DNA from: Chitinophagaceae bacterium
GTDB lineage: Bacteria > Bacteroidota > Bacteroidia > Chitinophagales > Chitinophagaceae
Assembly (NCBI GenBank): GCA_003168265.1
Contig: PMSV01000019.1
Location: 62,001-126,000, forward strand
Reading direction: 5' to 3'
DNA: 64,000 nucleotides
Made by a program: the position numbers and the translations under genes. Shown here in pieces: positions 50,431-59,848 of the stretch; position 1 is the first letter of the stretch; every line of letters starts with the position of its first letter. The notes beneath the pieces are model-generated. The model was not told the origin of the DNA. It worked only from the letters and a program-made list of their open reading frames with translations, and ran no database searches.

Positions 50431-51774
50431 TTAAATCTCCTGTCTGGCTTTGATCTCCAGGTATTTGTTCAGGACGTCCACTGTGAGTTGCCGGGGAGAC
50501 GTGAGTATCGCCGGAATGCCATGCTGCATCAGTTCCCTTACCATCAGCTTTTTTTCAAAAACAAATTTTTCGGCGATGGTCTTCATATAGACCGTTTCAA
50601 TATTCTGTGCTTCCTGAATGGTGAGTTGTTTCAGCCCCGTATTTTCAAAAAACACGATAAGCAATAAATTGTTTCGCGCTATCGCCTTAAGATAAGGCAG
50701 TTGACGCTGCAGGGCGCTCAGGGATTCAAAATTAGTGAAGAGTATCATCAGGCTGCGCTGGGATGCGCGTGTACGCGTAAATGAATAGAGGCTTTCAAAA
50801 TCCGCTTCGGGAAACCGGGTTTGCTGATTATATAGCAATTCCTGGATATAATTGATCTGTTTGGCTTTCCGGTCCGCAGGCAGGAAATTGTCGATCTGAT
50901 CGGAAAAACTGATCAGACCCGCTCTGTCCTGCTTTATTAAAGCCACATGCAATAGGGTCAGGCTTGCGTTAATGGCGTAGTCGAGTAAGGTCATGCCTTC
51001 AAACGGCATTTTCATGACCCTGCTTTTGTCGATAATGCAGTAAATATGCTGGCTCCTTTCATCGGCAAATTTATTGACCATCAATTGCCCCTTTCGGGCG
51101 CTGGCTTTCCAGTTGATGCTCCGGATATCGTCTCCCAGGACATAATCCTTTATCTGTTCGAACTCCAGGCTATGCCCGATCTTACGCATCCGCTTATTGC
51201 CGGACTCCGCCAGGTTACTGGCATAAGCCTGCAATTCGAATTTTCTCAGCATTAGAAAGGATGGAAGAACTTTGACGATGGTGGCAGCCCTGATCTTCTT
51301 TCTGCGGACGACAAGTTTCAGCGGGCTCTTTATAAAAATATTCAAATCATGGAAAAGATATTCACCCCTTTGGACGGGACGAAGTTTGTATTCGATCAAT
51401 TTTTCCTCCCAGCTATTGAGTGAATGTTTTAAAATAAAATCACGCAATTGGAACTGTTCCGGAATCTCATCGATCAGGAATATCTGCACCCTGAATGGAT
51501 TTTGATTGACCATTCTGATTTTAACCGGATTCTGATCCCCGTTGCTGAAATGTTCCGGCAATATTCGTTCCGTTACAACAGGGTCTCTGCGAAAAAAAAG
51601 GATGAGCCAGTCCAACACTAGAATCAGCAGAAGAACCACGAGGCCCAATTGGGCGATCCTGAAAAAAAATGGAACCCCATATGAAAGCATGAACATTCCG
51701 ATTTCAATCGCGAGCAGCAGGTAAAAAAGCCGGCCAAAGAACAGAGATAGATAGAACCTTTTCAGCATTCCCAT
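50431..51774 (-). CDS. DUF58 protein (MoxR-associated)
   Basis: 447 residues. Two N-terminal membrane helices (LLLAIEIGMFMLSYGVPFFF, LGLVVLLLILVLDWLILFF) are followed by a beta domain and then DUF58: GHSLEFEQIKDYVLGDDIRS, INWKASARKGQLMVNKFADE, and a degenerate von Willebrand A-type fold (IYCIIDKSRVMKM, LMILFTNFESLSALQRQLPY). DUF58 proteins partner MoxR ATPases in assembling or activating protein complexes. It is the last gene of the six-gene membrane cluster, 10 bases after moxR. Confidence 0.92.
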   Translation of the reverse strand: MGMLKRFYLSLFFGRLFYLLLAIEIGMFMLSYGVPFFFRIAQLGLVVLLLILVLDWLILFFRRDPVVTERILPEHFSNGDQNPVKIRMVNQNPFRVQIFLIDEIPEQFQLRDFILKHSLNSWEEKLIEYKLRPVQRGEYLFHDLNIFIKSPLKLVVRRKKIRAATIVKVLPSFLMLRKFELQAYASNLAESGNKRMRKIGHSLEFEQIKDYVLGDDIRSINWKASARKGQLMVNKFADERSQHIYCIIDKSRVMKMPFEGMTLLDYAINASLTLLHVALIKQDRAGLISFSDQIDNFLPADRKAKQINYIQELLYNQQTRFPEADFESLYSFTRTRASQRSLMILFTNFESLSALQRQLPYLKAIARNNLLLIVFFENTGLKQLTIQEAQNIETVYMKTIAEKFVFEKKLMVRELMQHGIPAILTSPRQLTVDVLNKYLEIKARQEI

Positions 51775-51784
51775 TTCTTAAATT

Positions 51785-52762
51785 TTATCGGGGGATTTCC
51801 ATGGATTGAATGATTTCCTGGATTACCTGATCGGTTGTCGCCCCTTCCATTTCCTTTTCCGGCATCAGCTCCAATCGGTGACGGAGCACGGCAGGCGTAA
51901 CGAAAATAATATCGTCAGGTATGACAAAATCACGACCCCTCATTGCGGCCAAAGCCTTGGCCCCATTCAATATGCCTATCGAAGCCCTTGGAGAAGCCCC
52001 CAGATAGATCGATTTGTTGTTGCGGGTCGTAGCCACTAGTGAAGTAATGAATTGTATGAGCTTATCTTCCACATGCAATTTTCGGACCTGGGCGCGAAGG
52101 GATTCAATCAGGGAGGAGTTCAGAATCGGCTGCACTTGCTGAAGCAAATGGTCCATATTGAAATTATGATGCAACTGCACGATCTTAATTTCTTCTTCAA
52201 GGCTTGGATAGGATACATTGATCTTAAAAAGGAAGCGATCCAACTGAGCTTCCGGAAGATGGTAGGTGCCTTCCTGTTCGATCGGGTTTTGAGTCGCCAC
52301 TACCATAAAGGGGGCTTGCAGCCTGTATGTCTGTCCATCCACCGTGATCTGCCTTTCTTCCATCACTTCAAAGAGGGCCGCCTGGGTTTTGGCCGGAGCC
52401 CGGTTGATCTCGTCAATCAGTACAATATTGCTGAAAACAGGTCCCGGCTTAAACTGAAAATTATTCTGGCTCTGGTTGAAAACAGAGGATCCGATCACAT
52501 CGCTTGGCATGAGATCCGGTGTGAACTGAATACGGGAGAATCCCAGGGATATCGTTCGGCTCAGGATTTTTGCGGCCAGGGTCTTGGCCACTCCGGGTAC
52601 GCCTTCGATCAAAATATGTCCATCGGCAAGTATACCGGCAAGTAAAAGCTCGATCATCTGATCCTGACCAATGATCGTTTTACCGATTTCGGATTTGAGC
52701 GATTCAACGGTTTGCCTTAAGCGGGTCAGATCTGTTCTTTGTTCAAATAAATTTTCTTCCAT
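51785..52762 (-). CDS. MoxR-family AAA+ ATPase
   Basis: 325 residues. Walker A is EGVPGVAKTLAAKIL, Walker B IVLIDEINRAPAKTQAALFE, then VMEERQITVDGQTYRLQAPF, sensor 1 VVATQNPIEQEGTYHLPEAQ, and the C-terminal lid ASPRASIGILNGAKALAAMR. MoxR ATPases act as chaperones that mature metal or surface complexes together with DUF58/VWA proteins. It is translated 1 base after the DUF4350 gene. Confidence 0.95.
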   Translation of the reverse strand: MEENLFEQRTDLTRLRQTVESLKSEIGKTIIGQDQMIELLLAGILADGHILIEGVPGVAKTLAAKILSRTISLGFSRIQFTPDLMPSDVIGSSVFNQSQNNFQFKPGPVFSNIVLIDEINRAPAKTQAALFEVMEERQITVDGQTYRLQAPFMVVATQNPIEQEGTYHLPEAQLDRFLFKINVSYPSLEEEIKIVQLHHNFNMDHLLQQVQPILNSSLIESLRAQVRKLHVEDKLIQFITSLVATTRNNKSIYLGASPRASIGILNGAKALAAMRGRDFVIPDDIIFVTPAVLRHRLELMPEKEMEGATTDQVIQEIIQSMEIPR

Positions 52763-52763
52763 C

Positions 52764-53978
52764 TTAGGTTGTTTTATAAAAAGATTCCAGCTCGGTATTA
52801 AATTGCATCAATTCCTCATCAGAAAGGCTTTCTTTTTTCAGAATAAATCGAATATTGTTTACAAGGTCCCCGGCCTGTAACCTGTTGCATCCGCTACGGT
52901 AAGAGAGTTTTTCGGCAAATGCCTCGTCTATGTTGGTAGTGGGAAGTCCATACTGACTTCGGATATGACCTAAAAAATGCATGATCATCTTGCCAGCCAG
53001 GTTCAGGTTGTCCTTGCGCTGGTAATAAAGCCGACCCACTGTTTTGACAAAATCCAGAGAACTATTTTTTAAAGGGGAGATCTTTGGGATAACCCTTTGT
53101 TTTCTTTTTGATTCGAAAACATACAAAATAAAAAATAAAAGCAGGATCAGCCCTATTGCCCAGGCAAAGGGCGGCTTGCTGAACATAAAGCGCATGCGTG
53201 AAAATTCCCTGGGTTTTCGAAAATAATCATCCCAATCAAGTTCATTTATATTCACCGGAATATAGGACATTGCCTTATCGAAATAAGTTTTGTTGTCCTT
53301 ATGCAGGAGGAAAAAATTCGTAAAGGCCATCGGCGCCAGATGAAGGAATACTGCACCTCCGTGCTGAAAATTATACCTGATAAAATTTGGCACCCCTCTT
53401 GAATTTGTTCCGAGTACCGCAGCATAATGAGAATCAAGAGCGCTGAATCCAGATTCTGTACCGATGCCCGGATATGCATATTCACGACCCTCCCCGGTAT
53501 TGGGGTCTTTAAGCCGGATATCCATACTGTCCTTAAGAAAGAACATGCCAGAAGCAGTTTGTCTGGCAGAGCTGTCGACCGCTTTAAGAAGGGAATCCCC
53601 AATGAAAAAAGTGGAAATAAAAAGATAATTTCCGGTGGATACAAAATTCATCATTGCATTGATCTCCTCCTGGTCGGCAATGACCTGGGTAGAAAGAATG
53701 ACATAAGCCTTGTGCAGTTTATTCGCACCCTGCAAAGTATCAATCACATTTTCAGCGATACTGAAGTTCCTGGCAGGGGAAATACCATTCAGATTGATCG
53801 ATGCTTTGGGGAAGAGGAAACCAACATTTTCATATGCATAAAAAGCTCCATAGGGGATCTTGTCTTTTCTCCAAAGAGTAATCCTGGTATTAATTCTTTT
53901 TTTCCGCGTCTGACAGGAACTGGCAAACAAGCTTATGCCTCCTAACAGTAAAAAATAATATAAAAAGCGCCTGATCAA
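52764..53978 (-). CDS. DUF4350-type membrane lipoprotein
   Basis: 404 residues with a TTG start at 53978 that overlaps the preceding stop (4 bases). The lipobox-like leader is FLLLGGISLFASSCQTRKKR. A periplasmic DUF4350 domain is at about 30-240 (VIDTLQGANKLHKAYVILST, HGGAVFLHLAPMAFTNFFLL). One membrane helix is at about 270-290 (FAWAIGLILLLFFILYVFES), with a cytoplasmic tail. It is a fixed member of the DUF58/MoxR cluster; its molecular role is unknown. Confidence 0.82.
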   Translation of the reverse strand: MIRRFLYYFLLLGGISLFASSCQTRKKRINTRITLWRKDKIPYGAFYAYENVGFLFPKASINLNGISPARNFSIAENVIDTLQGANKLHKAYVILSTQVIADQEEINAMMNFVSTGNYLFISTFFIGDSLLKAVDSSARQTASGMFFLKDSMDIRLKDPNTGEGREYAYPGIGTESGFSALDSHYAAVLGTNSRGVPNFIRYNFQHGGAVFLHLAPMAFTNFFLLHKDNKTYFDKAMSYIPVNINELDWDDYFRKPREFSRMRFMFSKPPFAWAIGLILLLFFILYVFESKRKQRVIPKISPLKNSSLDFVKTVGRLYYQRKDNLNLAGKMIMHFLGHIRSQYGLPTTNIDEAFAEKLSYRSGCNRLQAGDLVNNIRFILKKESLSDEELMQFNTELESFYKTT

Positions 53979-54847
53979 GAATCAAGTTTTGAATAGAAAT
54001 TATTGAACCTTTGGACAATTAAATCGGACTGGGCCGAGCCAGGTCGAAATCCGCCGAACCAAATATGTTCATATAAATTGGTCAGTAAGGTGAATTCATC
54101 TGCATATTCCGGATGTCCTGATTTCATTTGCACCAGGTATTCCTGGTTGGTGGTTTCCATTTTAAATCGGATCCAATCCTTCCGCCCCATCAAAACCAGC
54201 GCTTTGAGATGCATGAACCTGACCGCTGTTTTGATATCCTGAACAGCCATGGATTCGCCTATCAATTCCTCCAGGTTCCGGGGATTATCGAAAGTTTCTT
54301 TTTCTTCTTCTTTCTTTTTTGCATAGGACCCGGAGTAAAAAAGATAGATCTTATTGACTACGATGATCCTGTAAAGGGCGAAAACCAGGATGCCGATCAG
54401 GATAGAACGCATGGCCCATATGAAAAAAGCGTTTTGCAGAATCTTGTCCAACCAACTCTTTGTCCCATTGTTATTATCCAAACGGGTTTTTTCCCAATAT
54501 GCCGGATCATTGGCATATTCAAATGATTTTCCCCTTTTAAGTGAATCGGTAATTTGCCGGGGAACCTGCCTGTTGGAAACATCTCCTGAAACTGAGGAAT
54601 CTGTTCCCGCTGTAACTATAGATGAATTAGAAGAAGCTCCTTGTTCGCTATGAGAAGCGGAAGATGATGTTCCGCCTTCCGGGTTTTGATGAACCCTGTT
54701 AATGCCTTCATCTTCTTCCCGGACTACAGAATCAGGAAGGGGCACTGATTTTTGACCGACTGCAATCTGAAAATTTACAAAACAAAAAAATAGCAGAAGG
54801 CGCAAGAAGACTGGATTCTGAATGATATGTTTGGTGCGGAATTTCAA
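53975..54847 (-). CDS. DUF4129-type membrane protein
   Basis: 290 residues with a TTG start at 54847. An N-terminal signal (VFLRLLLFFCFVNFQIAVGQ) is followed by a Ser/Gly-rich exported stretch, one membrane helix at about 140-165 (FFIWAMRSILIGILVFALYR), and the cytoplasmic DUF4129 part (NPRNLEELIGESMAVQDIKT, AVRFMHLKALVLMGRKDWIR, LTNLYEHIWFGGF). It begins 5 bases after the SpoIIM gene and is coupled to DUF4350 by a 4-base overlap. Confidence 0.82.
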   Translation of the reverse strand: MKFRTKHIIQNPVFLRLLLFFCFVNFQIAVGQKSVPLPDSVVREEDEGINRVHQNPEGGTSSSASHSEQGASSNSSIVTAGTDSSVSGDVSNRQVPRQITDSLKRGKSFEYANDPAYWEKTRLDNNNGTKSWLDKILQNAFFIWAMRSILIGILVFALYRIIVVNKIYLFYSGSYAKKKEEEKETFDNPRNLEELIGESMAVQDIKTAVRFMHLKALVLMGRKDWIRFKMETTNQEYLVQMKSGHPEYADEFTLLTNLYEHIWFGGFRPGSAQSDLIVQRFNNFYSKLDS

Positions 54848-54852
54848 ATCGG

Positions 54853-55830
54853 CTAATTCAAGGGTTGCTCATTGGGAGAAGATTGCTGCAAAACGGATCT
54901 CTTTAAACGGATGGGGTAAATGACAAAATACCAGATCACAAAGCTCAGTGAAAGTGCCAGTATAAATACAGATAACCAGATCGGCATCCCGGAATAGCGG
55001 GTAATGAAACCTTCCAGAAAGGCTGCACATATGAAAATAGGAACCAGACCGACCATGATCTTAAGGCCATCTCGCGCGCCGTTTTTAATAGAATCCAGCC
55101 TTTTATGAGTGCCAGGGAAAAGAATGCTGTTGCCAAGCACGAAACCGGCTGCACCAGCCATGATCACGGATGAAATTTCCAGGGTGCCATGGATCCATAT
55201 GACCAGCACGGATTGCCAGCCCAGTCCCCTTGCAAAAAAATAGTATTGAAAGGCACCGAGCATCACTCCGTTGGTAAACAGTTGCCAAACTGTTCCCAGT
55301 GAAACAAATATTCCCAAAACAAAGACCGTGAAAGAAACTTTGATATTGTTAATTGCAATTCCCAGGAACATTACTATCTGATCTTGTTCCTTATATACAC
55401 CGAACGGGTCCCCCTTTGCAATATTTTCCTCTGTCATCTCAACATAATTATCCCCCAGCACCCCCCTTACAAAGCTCTCATCATGTGCAGCGGAAAATGC
55501 GGCCATAAGAGAAAAACTCAGAAATAAAATAAAGGAGAAAAGCGCTTCCCGGTGATATTTGCCGACGGTCAGGGGCAGTTCTGTTTTCCAGAAACGTAAA
55601 ATACGTGAAAATTCCTCCTTTTTATTCCTGTAAATGCCGAGATAAAAGCGGCTTGCCAGAGCGTTCAGGTATTGTGTCACTTTACTGTGAGGATAAAAAG
55701 TCTTTGCATAGCCCAGGTCATCTACCAGTTCAGTGAATTCACCAGCCAGTTCATCCGGGTCAGCAGCCCCTTCGTACTGGTATTTTTTCCATTTCTCCAG
55801 ATTTTTTCTGATAAAAGATCCTTCCCTCAT
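54853..55830 (-). CDS. SpoIIM-family integral membrane protein
   Basis: 325 residues. A cytoplasmic N-terminal part carries FIRKNLEKWKKYQ, then five or more membrane helices: ALFSFILFLSFSLMAAFSAA, FLGIAINNIKVSFTVFVLGI, WIHGTLEISSVIMAGAAGFV and FVIWYFVIYPIRLKR. The block N-N-I-K-V-S and the H-G-x-x-E-I motif are SpoIIM hallmarks. In non-sporulating bacteria the family always sits in this RDD/DUF4129/MoxR cluster. It is the first gene of the leftward cluster. Confidence 0.92.
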   Translation of the reverse strand: MREGSFIRKNLEKWKKYQYEGAADPDELAGEFTELVDDLGYAKTFYPHSKVTQYLNALASRFYLGIYRNKKEEFSRILRFWKTELPLTVGKYHREALFSFILFLSFSLMAAFSAAHDESFVRGVLGDNYVEMTEENIAKGDPFGVYKEQDQIVMFLGIAINNIKVSFTVFVLGIFVSLGTVWQLFTNGVMLGAFQYYFFARGLGWQSVLVIWIHGTLEISSVIMAGAAGFVLGNSILFPGTHKRLDSIKNGARDGLKIMVGLVPIFICAAFLEGFITRYSGMPIWLSVFILALSLSFVIWYFVIYPIRLKRSVLQQSSPNEQPLN

Positions 55831-55934
55831 AGTTTTTTCATTTCGGTTTTACGGTTATTCGTGAATGGATAGGAACCTGTTTCTGATTGCTAATCAACGG
55901 CCCCCGGCCGGTAATAATTCACAGATAAATATAG

Positions 55935-55964
55935 TTGAATTGGAATTAAGTTTAGAGTAATTTG
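55935..55964 (+). promoter_or_regulatory. Predicted promoter of the RDD gene
   Basis: TTG at 55935-55937, a 20-base spacer, then TAATTTG at 55958-55964. This is the Bacteroidota -33/-7 arrangement with one T missing, 27 bases before the ATG at 55992. Confidence 0.5.
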
Positions 55965-55991
55965 AAACTGAATTTAACAAAATGAGAACTT

Positions 55992-56759
55992 ATGGCAATA
56001 GCCAAACTGGATACGGGATTTAATATTGAGATCGACTTTGTGATCACTCCCTTCCATAAACGGTTTTTCGCATGGAGCATCGACCTTGTTCTTGTAATTG
56101 CCTATTGGTGGCTCATTTCAATTCTGTATTCTTTTTACACCCAAAATCATCCCTCCGAAAAAACCTATTGGATCCTGATCATTGCCGAATTGCCACCAAT
56201 GTTTTACTACCTTATTACGGAAGTGACTCTCAACGGTCAGACCATTGGTAAAATGGCTATGGGCATACAGGTCATTTCCCTCGAGGGGGGACAGCCCAGT
56301 TTTAGTCAATACCTGATACGTTGGATTTTCCGCATCATAGATTTCCCTGTATTCATTGCTGTGTCCATCAGCTATGGTTTTTTGCCCTGGTGGTGCATGG
56401 GTTTTCTGTTTACCGGCATTGGCTGTATCCTTCTTACCCCCTATTCGCAAAGAACCGGAGACCTGGTTGCGGGTACGATCATCATTGACAGGAAGAACCG
56501 ACTTTCATGGGAGGATACTGTTTTTACAGAATTGGAAAGCGATTACCAACCACACTACCCTCAGGTCATGCAATTAAGCGATAAAGACCTCAACACGCTA
56601 AAGTCCATCATTGAAATGGTGAAGAAGAATTCCAATTACGATCTGTCGATGAGAATTGCCGATCGAATCCGGTCAAAACTCAATATTTCAGGCGATCAGG
56701 ACTCCCTTGACTTTCTGGAAACCCTGCTGAAGGATTATAATTATTATACAAATGGTTAA
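55992..56759 (+). CDS. RDD-family membrane protein
   Basis: 255 residues. The RDD domain is at about 15-160, with Arg-Asp-like KRFFAWSIDLVLVIAYWWLI, LNGQTIGKMAMGIQVISLEG and FSQYLIRWIFRIIDFPVFIA, and three or four membrane helices. A cytoplasmic C-terminal tail of about 90 residues is helical (DKDLNTLKSIIEMVKKNSNY). RDD proteins are associated with transport or ion homeostasis. It is divergent from SpoIIM and belongs functionally to the same cluster. Its end overlaps the next gene by 4 bases. Confidence 0.88.
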   Translation: MAIAKLDTGFNIEIDFVITPFHKRFFAWSIDLVLVIAYWWLISILYSFYTQNHPSEKTYWILIIAELPPMFYYLITEVTLNGQTIGKMAMGIQVISLEGGQPSFSQYLIRWIFRIIDFPVFIAVSISYGFLPWWCMGFLFTGIGCILLTPYSQRTGDLVAGTIIIDRKNRLSWEDTVFTELESDYQPHYPQVMQLSDKDLNTLKSIIEMVKKNSNYDLSMRIADRIRSKLNISGDQDSLDFLETLLKDYNYYTNG

Positions 56760-57208
56760 CGCCTGACAAATGCCATACCGATCATGGCAATAATGAAAAT
56801 CAAGGCATAAATCCCGATAACAATGATGCTTATGATTCCAAAAAAGCGATAGCAGGACCTCAGGTTCTTAAAAGCCGCATTCAATGCAGACTGATCATTG
56901 GTTTTAAGCGCCTGCAGCAATTTCCCGGAGAATCGGAAAAGAAGAATGCAGGGATAGAGATAAATGGCGACACCCAGGATAGATCCTACAACTAGTCCCA
57001 CTTCCATGCCTTGAGTCTGTATCTGGCTCTGGACCTGAAAAAAATCCGGATTGCGCAGGATTATTCCAGGAATGATAAGCGCCATCACCAGGATAAAAGC
57101 GCAGCACACAAAGCCGAGGATGGAAAAATACCGGGCCCATTTGGCCGTCTCCCTCAAATAAGAACCGGATTCTGCATCAATACTGAGTTCAAAGACATTT
57201 TCAAGCAT
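56756..57208 (-). CDS. Small four-helix membrane protein, paralogue 1 (DUF5362-like)
   Basis: 150 residues with four membrane helices: FSILGFVCCAFILVMALIIP, VGLVVGSILGVAIYLYPCIL and two more near the C-terminus (IISIIVIGIYALIFIIAMIG). The soluble start LSIDAESGSYLRETAKWARY and the block LKTNDQSALNAAFKNLRSCY recur in the two following genes. The layout is DUF5362-like by recall. Function unknown. Confidence 0.7.
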   Translation of the reverse strand: MLENVFELSIDAESGSYLRETAKWARYFSILGFVCCAFILVMALIIPGIILRNPDFFQVQSQIQTQGMEVGLVVGSILGVAIYLYPCILLFRFSGKLLQALKTNDQSALNAAFKNLRSCYRFFGIISIIVIGIYALIFIIAMIGMAFVRR

Positions 57209-57224
57209 AGTACAAAATTAAAAA

Positions 57225-57677
57225 TTAATTCCTGGTTCTTGTTCCATACATTATCAGGATATAAAAAAAGCCTATCAATACAATGCCCATCGCGACAATC
57301 ATTATAATGCCTAAAATCTTATAATAGGTTTTCAAACTGGAGAGCCCCTCATTGAGTTTACCCGGGTCAAGATTCGTAAGGCCCTTCAACGTATTGACGG
57401 AAAAACTATACAGGAAATAATTGAACGCTGCACTAAGAATCAATACTACGATGGAGCCGGCCACATTGGCGGTACTAAAAAAAGCATAACTAATGAGCCC
57501 TGATGATTCTTCAGTTCTATTTTTTCCCAGGATCGCAAGAACAACGCCCAATAGAGATCCGCAAACAGAACAGATTGCCGCAACCATTGACCATTTTGCA
57601 ACAGTTCTCAAACCCGCACTGCTTTTTGGATCGAAGGAAATATTAAAAAAATTGTCCAGTTTGTTTTGCTCTTCCAT
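57225..57677 (-). CDS. Small four-helix membrane protein, paralogue 2 (DUF5362-like)
   Basis: 150 residues with the same plan as its neighbours: ISFDPKSSAGLRTVAKWSMV, helices at about 30-50, 65-90 and 120-145, and the shared block LTNLDPGKLNEGLSSLKTYY followed by KILGIIMIVAMGIVLIGFFY. It lies 16 bases before paralogue 1. Tandem duplication is likely, though divergence is now large. Function unknown. Confidence 0.7.
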   Translation of the reverse strand: MEEQNKLDNFFNISFDPKSSAGLRTVAKWSMVAAICSVCGSLLGVVLAILGKNRTEESSGLISYAFFSTANVAGSIVVLILSAAFNYFLYSFSVNTLKGLTNLDPGKLNEGLSSLKTYYKILGIIMIVAMGIVLIGFFYILIMYGTRTRN

Positions 57678-57684
57678 AAATCTT

Positions 57685-58110
57685 TTAAATGATCAGGTTA
57701 TAAATGTTGCTTATTAATCCGAGAGCAGCAAAAACACCAATGAAGATGCTATATATCTTCATGGATTGAATACCCTTATTAAAGGATTCCTGGTCCTGAG
57801 TCTCCAGGGCCTTTTTAACCAGGATTGAAAAACGAAGGAGCATCCACAACGAGTAACCGAAAACAACAATTACAACAAGAACCCCGACGAGCATTGAGAG
57901 TATCCACAAATTGCCCAGGTCCGGATTGTTGTCTTTAAAGGAATCGCTCAAACGCTGACTTGTAAAAATCAAAATGATCAATATGAGCCCTAAGAATACT
58001 ATGCCGGCTATCGATATGAATTTTGTCCAGGGTAAGATTTTTTTGAGGGTATTTCCGGCATCGTAATCGATCGGGAGATCAGACAGGATCTCTGGTTTAT
58101 TATCTTCCAT
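57685..58110 (-). CDS. Small four-helix membrane protein, paralogue 3 (DUF5362-like)
   Basis: 141 residues from ATG 58110 (MEDNKPEILSDLPIDYD); a GTG 7 codons upstream is less likely. The plan is shared: FISIAGIVFLGLILIILIFT, ILSMLVGVLVVIVVFGYSLW, then LETQDQESFNKGIQSMKIYS and a final helix. It starts the three-gene run, 7 bases from paralogue 2. Function unknown. Confidence 0.7.
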   Translation of the reverse strand: MEDNKPEILSDLPIDYDAGNTLKKILPWTKFISIAGIVFLGLILIILIFTSQRLSDSFKDNNPDLGNLWILSMLVGVLVVIVVFGYSLWMLLRFSILVKKALETQDQESFNKGIQSMKIYSIFIGVFAALGLISNIYNLII

Positions 58111-58196
58111 AGCAGTTCTTTTGGTAACCACAAGTAAACAATAAAAAATGAGATTCGGAAGATTTTTTTAATACCCGGGACTAAACGCAGACAGTC

Positions 58197-58610
58197 TCAA
58201 AGAAAAAAACGAAGAGCCAGTTCATAGCCCTTCAGGCCCATACCGGCTATGCTGCCTTTGCATTTTGCGGAAATAAGGGAAATTTTCCGGAATTCCTCCC
58301 GGGCCTGCACATTGGAAATATGTACTTCTATGACTGGTACTCTTATCGCAGCAATGGCATCCCCGATTGCCACGGATGTATGGGTATATCCCCCGGGATT
58401 CAGGATAATTCCATCATAGCTAAAACCCACCCGGTGCAGTTCATTTATCAGTTCCCCCTCCACATTACTTTGAAAATAGGATAACTCAATGGACGGATTG
58501 GCCGAACAAAGCTGTTCGAAATATTCTTCGAAGCCTTGCGGGCCATAGATATCGGGCTCTCTTTTGCCGAGAAGGTTCAGGTTGGGACCGTTGAGGATCG
58601 CGATTTTCAT
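58197..58610 (-). CDS. aroQ: Type II 3-dehydroquinate dehydratase
   Basis: 137 residues from ATG 58610 (MKIAILNGPNLNLLGKREPD). It removes water from 3-dehydroquinate in the shikimate pathway that feeds chorismate to TrpE. Motifs: catalytic Tyr in REPDIYGPQGF, LNPGGYTHTSVAIGDAI, and catalytic His in VIEVHISNVQAREEFR. It is a standard-length dodecameric type II enzyme. It lies between carA and the small membrane proteins, on the minus strand. Confidence 0.96.
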   Translation of the reverse strand: MKIAILNGPNLNLLGKREPDIYGPQGFEEYFEQLCSANPSIELSYFQSNVEGELINELHRVGFSYDGIILNPGGYTHTSVAIGDAIAAIRVPVIEVHISNVQAREEFRKISLISAKCKGSIAGMGLKGYELALRFFL

Positions 58611-58650
58611 CAAATCAAATGTAAATAAATTATGACAGAGCTGAACTGCT

Positions 58651-59763
58651 TCATGACAGGGAATTCCGGATCATTGCTATAAAGTCATCAAAGAGGTAAC
58701 GGCTGTCATGTGGGCCCGGAGTGCTCTCCGGATGGTATTGTACCGAAAAGGCAGGATGATTCTTCAGCCTGATCCCCTCAATGGAATCGTCGTTCAGGTT
58801 TACATGCGTCACTTCCATATTTAAAGCATTACGCACAGCAGCCGGATCCACTCCAAAACCATGGTTTTGGGTGGTGATCTCGCATTTGCCTGTAATAAGA
58901 TTTTTTACAGGATGGTTCAGCCCTCGGTGACCGAGATGCATTTTAAAGGTGGGAATATTATTAGCCAGGGCCAGCAATTGATGACCCAGGCAAATCCCGA
59001 AAAGTGGTTTTTTTTCTTTGAGGATTTCCTTAACCGCTGTAATGGCATAGTCCATGGGTGCCGGATCCCCGGGACCATTGGAAAGAAAATAACCGTTCGG
59101 TCGAAAGGACCTTATTTCCTCCATACTGGTTTTTGCAGGAAAGACTTTTAAGAAGGCACCCCTGTCAACCATGCATTGAAGTATATGCCTCTTAATGCCG
59201 TAATCCAGAACAGCGATCCGTACTTCTGAATTATGATCACCGAGTTCGTACTCCCTGGTCGTGCTAACGGAAGAAGCGAGTTCCAATCCATCCATGGATG
59301 GTGTCTTTAGGAGCTCTTTCTTCAGGAACTCAATATCTGTGTTTTCTGATGAAATAATGCAGTTCATCGCTCCTTTGGTACGCACATGGGCTACCAGCGC
59401 TCTGGTATCAACATCTTCGATACAAACAATTTCATTGGCCTTCAGGTAATCATCCAGGGAACCCTTGGCCATTTTACGTGAAAACTGAGACTCCAGGTTA
59501 CGGGCAATAAGGCCCCGGATCTTCACGCTGCCGGATTCCACATCCTTATCAAAAACTCCATAGTTACCGATATGTACGCTATTCATGATAAGCACCTGAC
59601 CAAAATAACTGGGATCGGTAAAAACCTCCTGGTATCCGGTCATACCCGTGTTGAAACAGATTTCTCCTGCCGTAGTACCCGTTTTACCAAATGCGTGTCC
59701 GTGGTGGATCGTACCGTCAGCAAGAAGCAGAACGGAGGGTTTTAAAGATGAAGCTGCAGACAT
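58651..59763 (-). CDS. carA: Carbamoyl-phosphate synthase small subunit
   Basis: 370 residues from ATG 59763 (MSAASSLKPSVLLLADGTIH). The much longer open frame upstream runs into the rplQ region and across its terminator, so it is rejected. The N-terminal domain has GEICFNTGMTGYQEVFTDPS and CIEDVDTRALVAHVRTKGAM. The C-terminal amidotransferase has FLSNGPGDPAPMDYAI, the nucleophile Cys in LFGICLGHQLLALA, and VQYHPESTPGPHDSRYLFDD. It supplies ammonia for arginine and pyrimidine synthesis. carB is not adjacent here. Confidence 0.97.
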   Translation of the reverse strand: MSAASSLKPSVLLLADGTIHHGHAFGKTGTTAGEICFNTGMTGYQEVFTDPSYFGQVLIMNSVHIGNYGVFDKDVESGSVKIRGLIARNLESQFSRKMAKGSLDDYLKANEIVCIEDVDTRALVAHVRTKGAMNCIISSENTDIEFLKKELLKTPSMDGLELASSVSTTREYELGDHNSEVRIAVLDYGIKRHILQCMVDRGAFLKVFPAKTSMEEIRSFRPNGYFLSNGPGDPAPMDYAITAVKEILKEKKPLFGICLGHQLLALANNIPTFKMHLGHRGLNHPVKNLITGKCEITTQNHGFGVDPAAVRNALNMEVTHVNLNDDSIEGIRLKNHPAFSVQYHPESTPGPHDSRYLFDDFIAMIRNSLS

Positions 59764-59848
59764 GTAATAGAAAAAAGTTTTGCAAAGAAAAGAAATTGTA
59801 GGCTTTTGGGGCTGTATTATTTTTTCACTGGTTAGGAAAACAAATATC

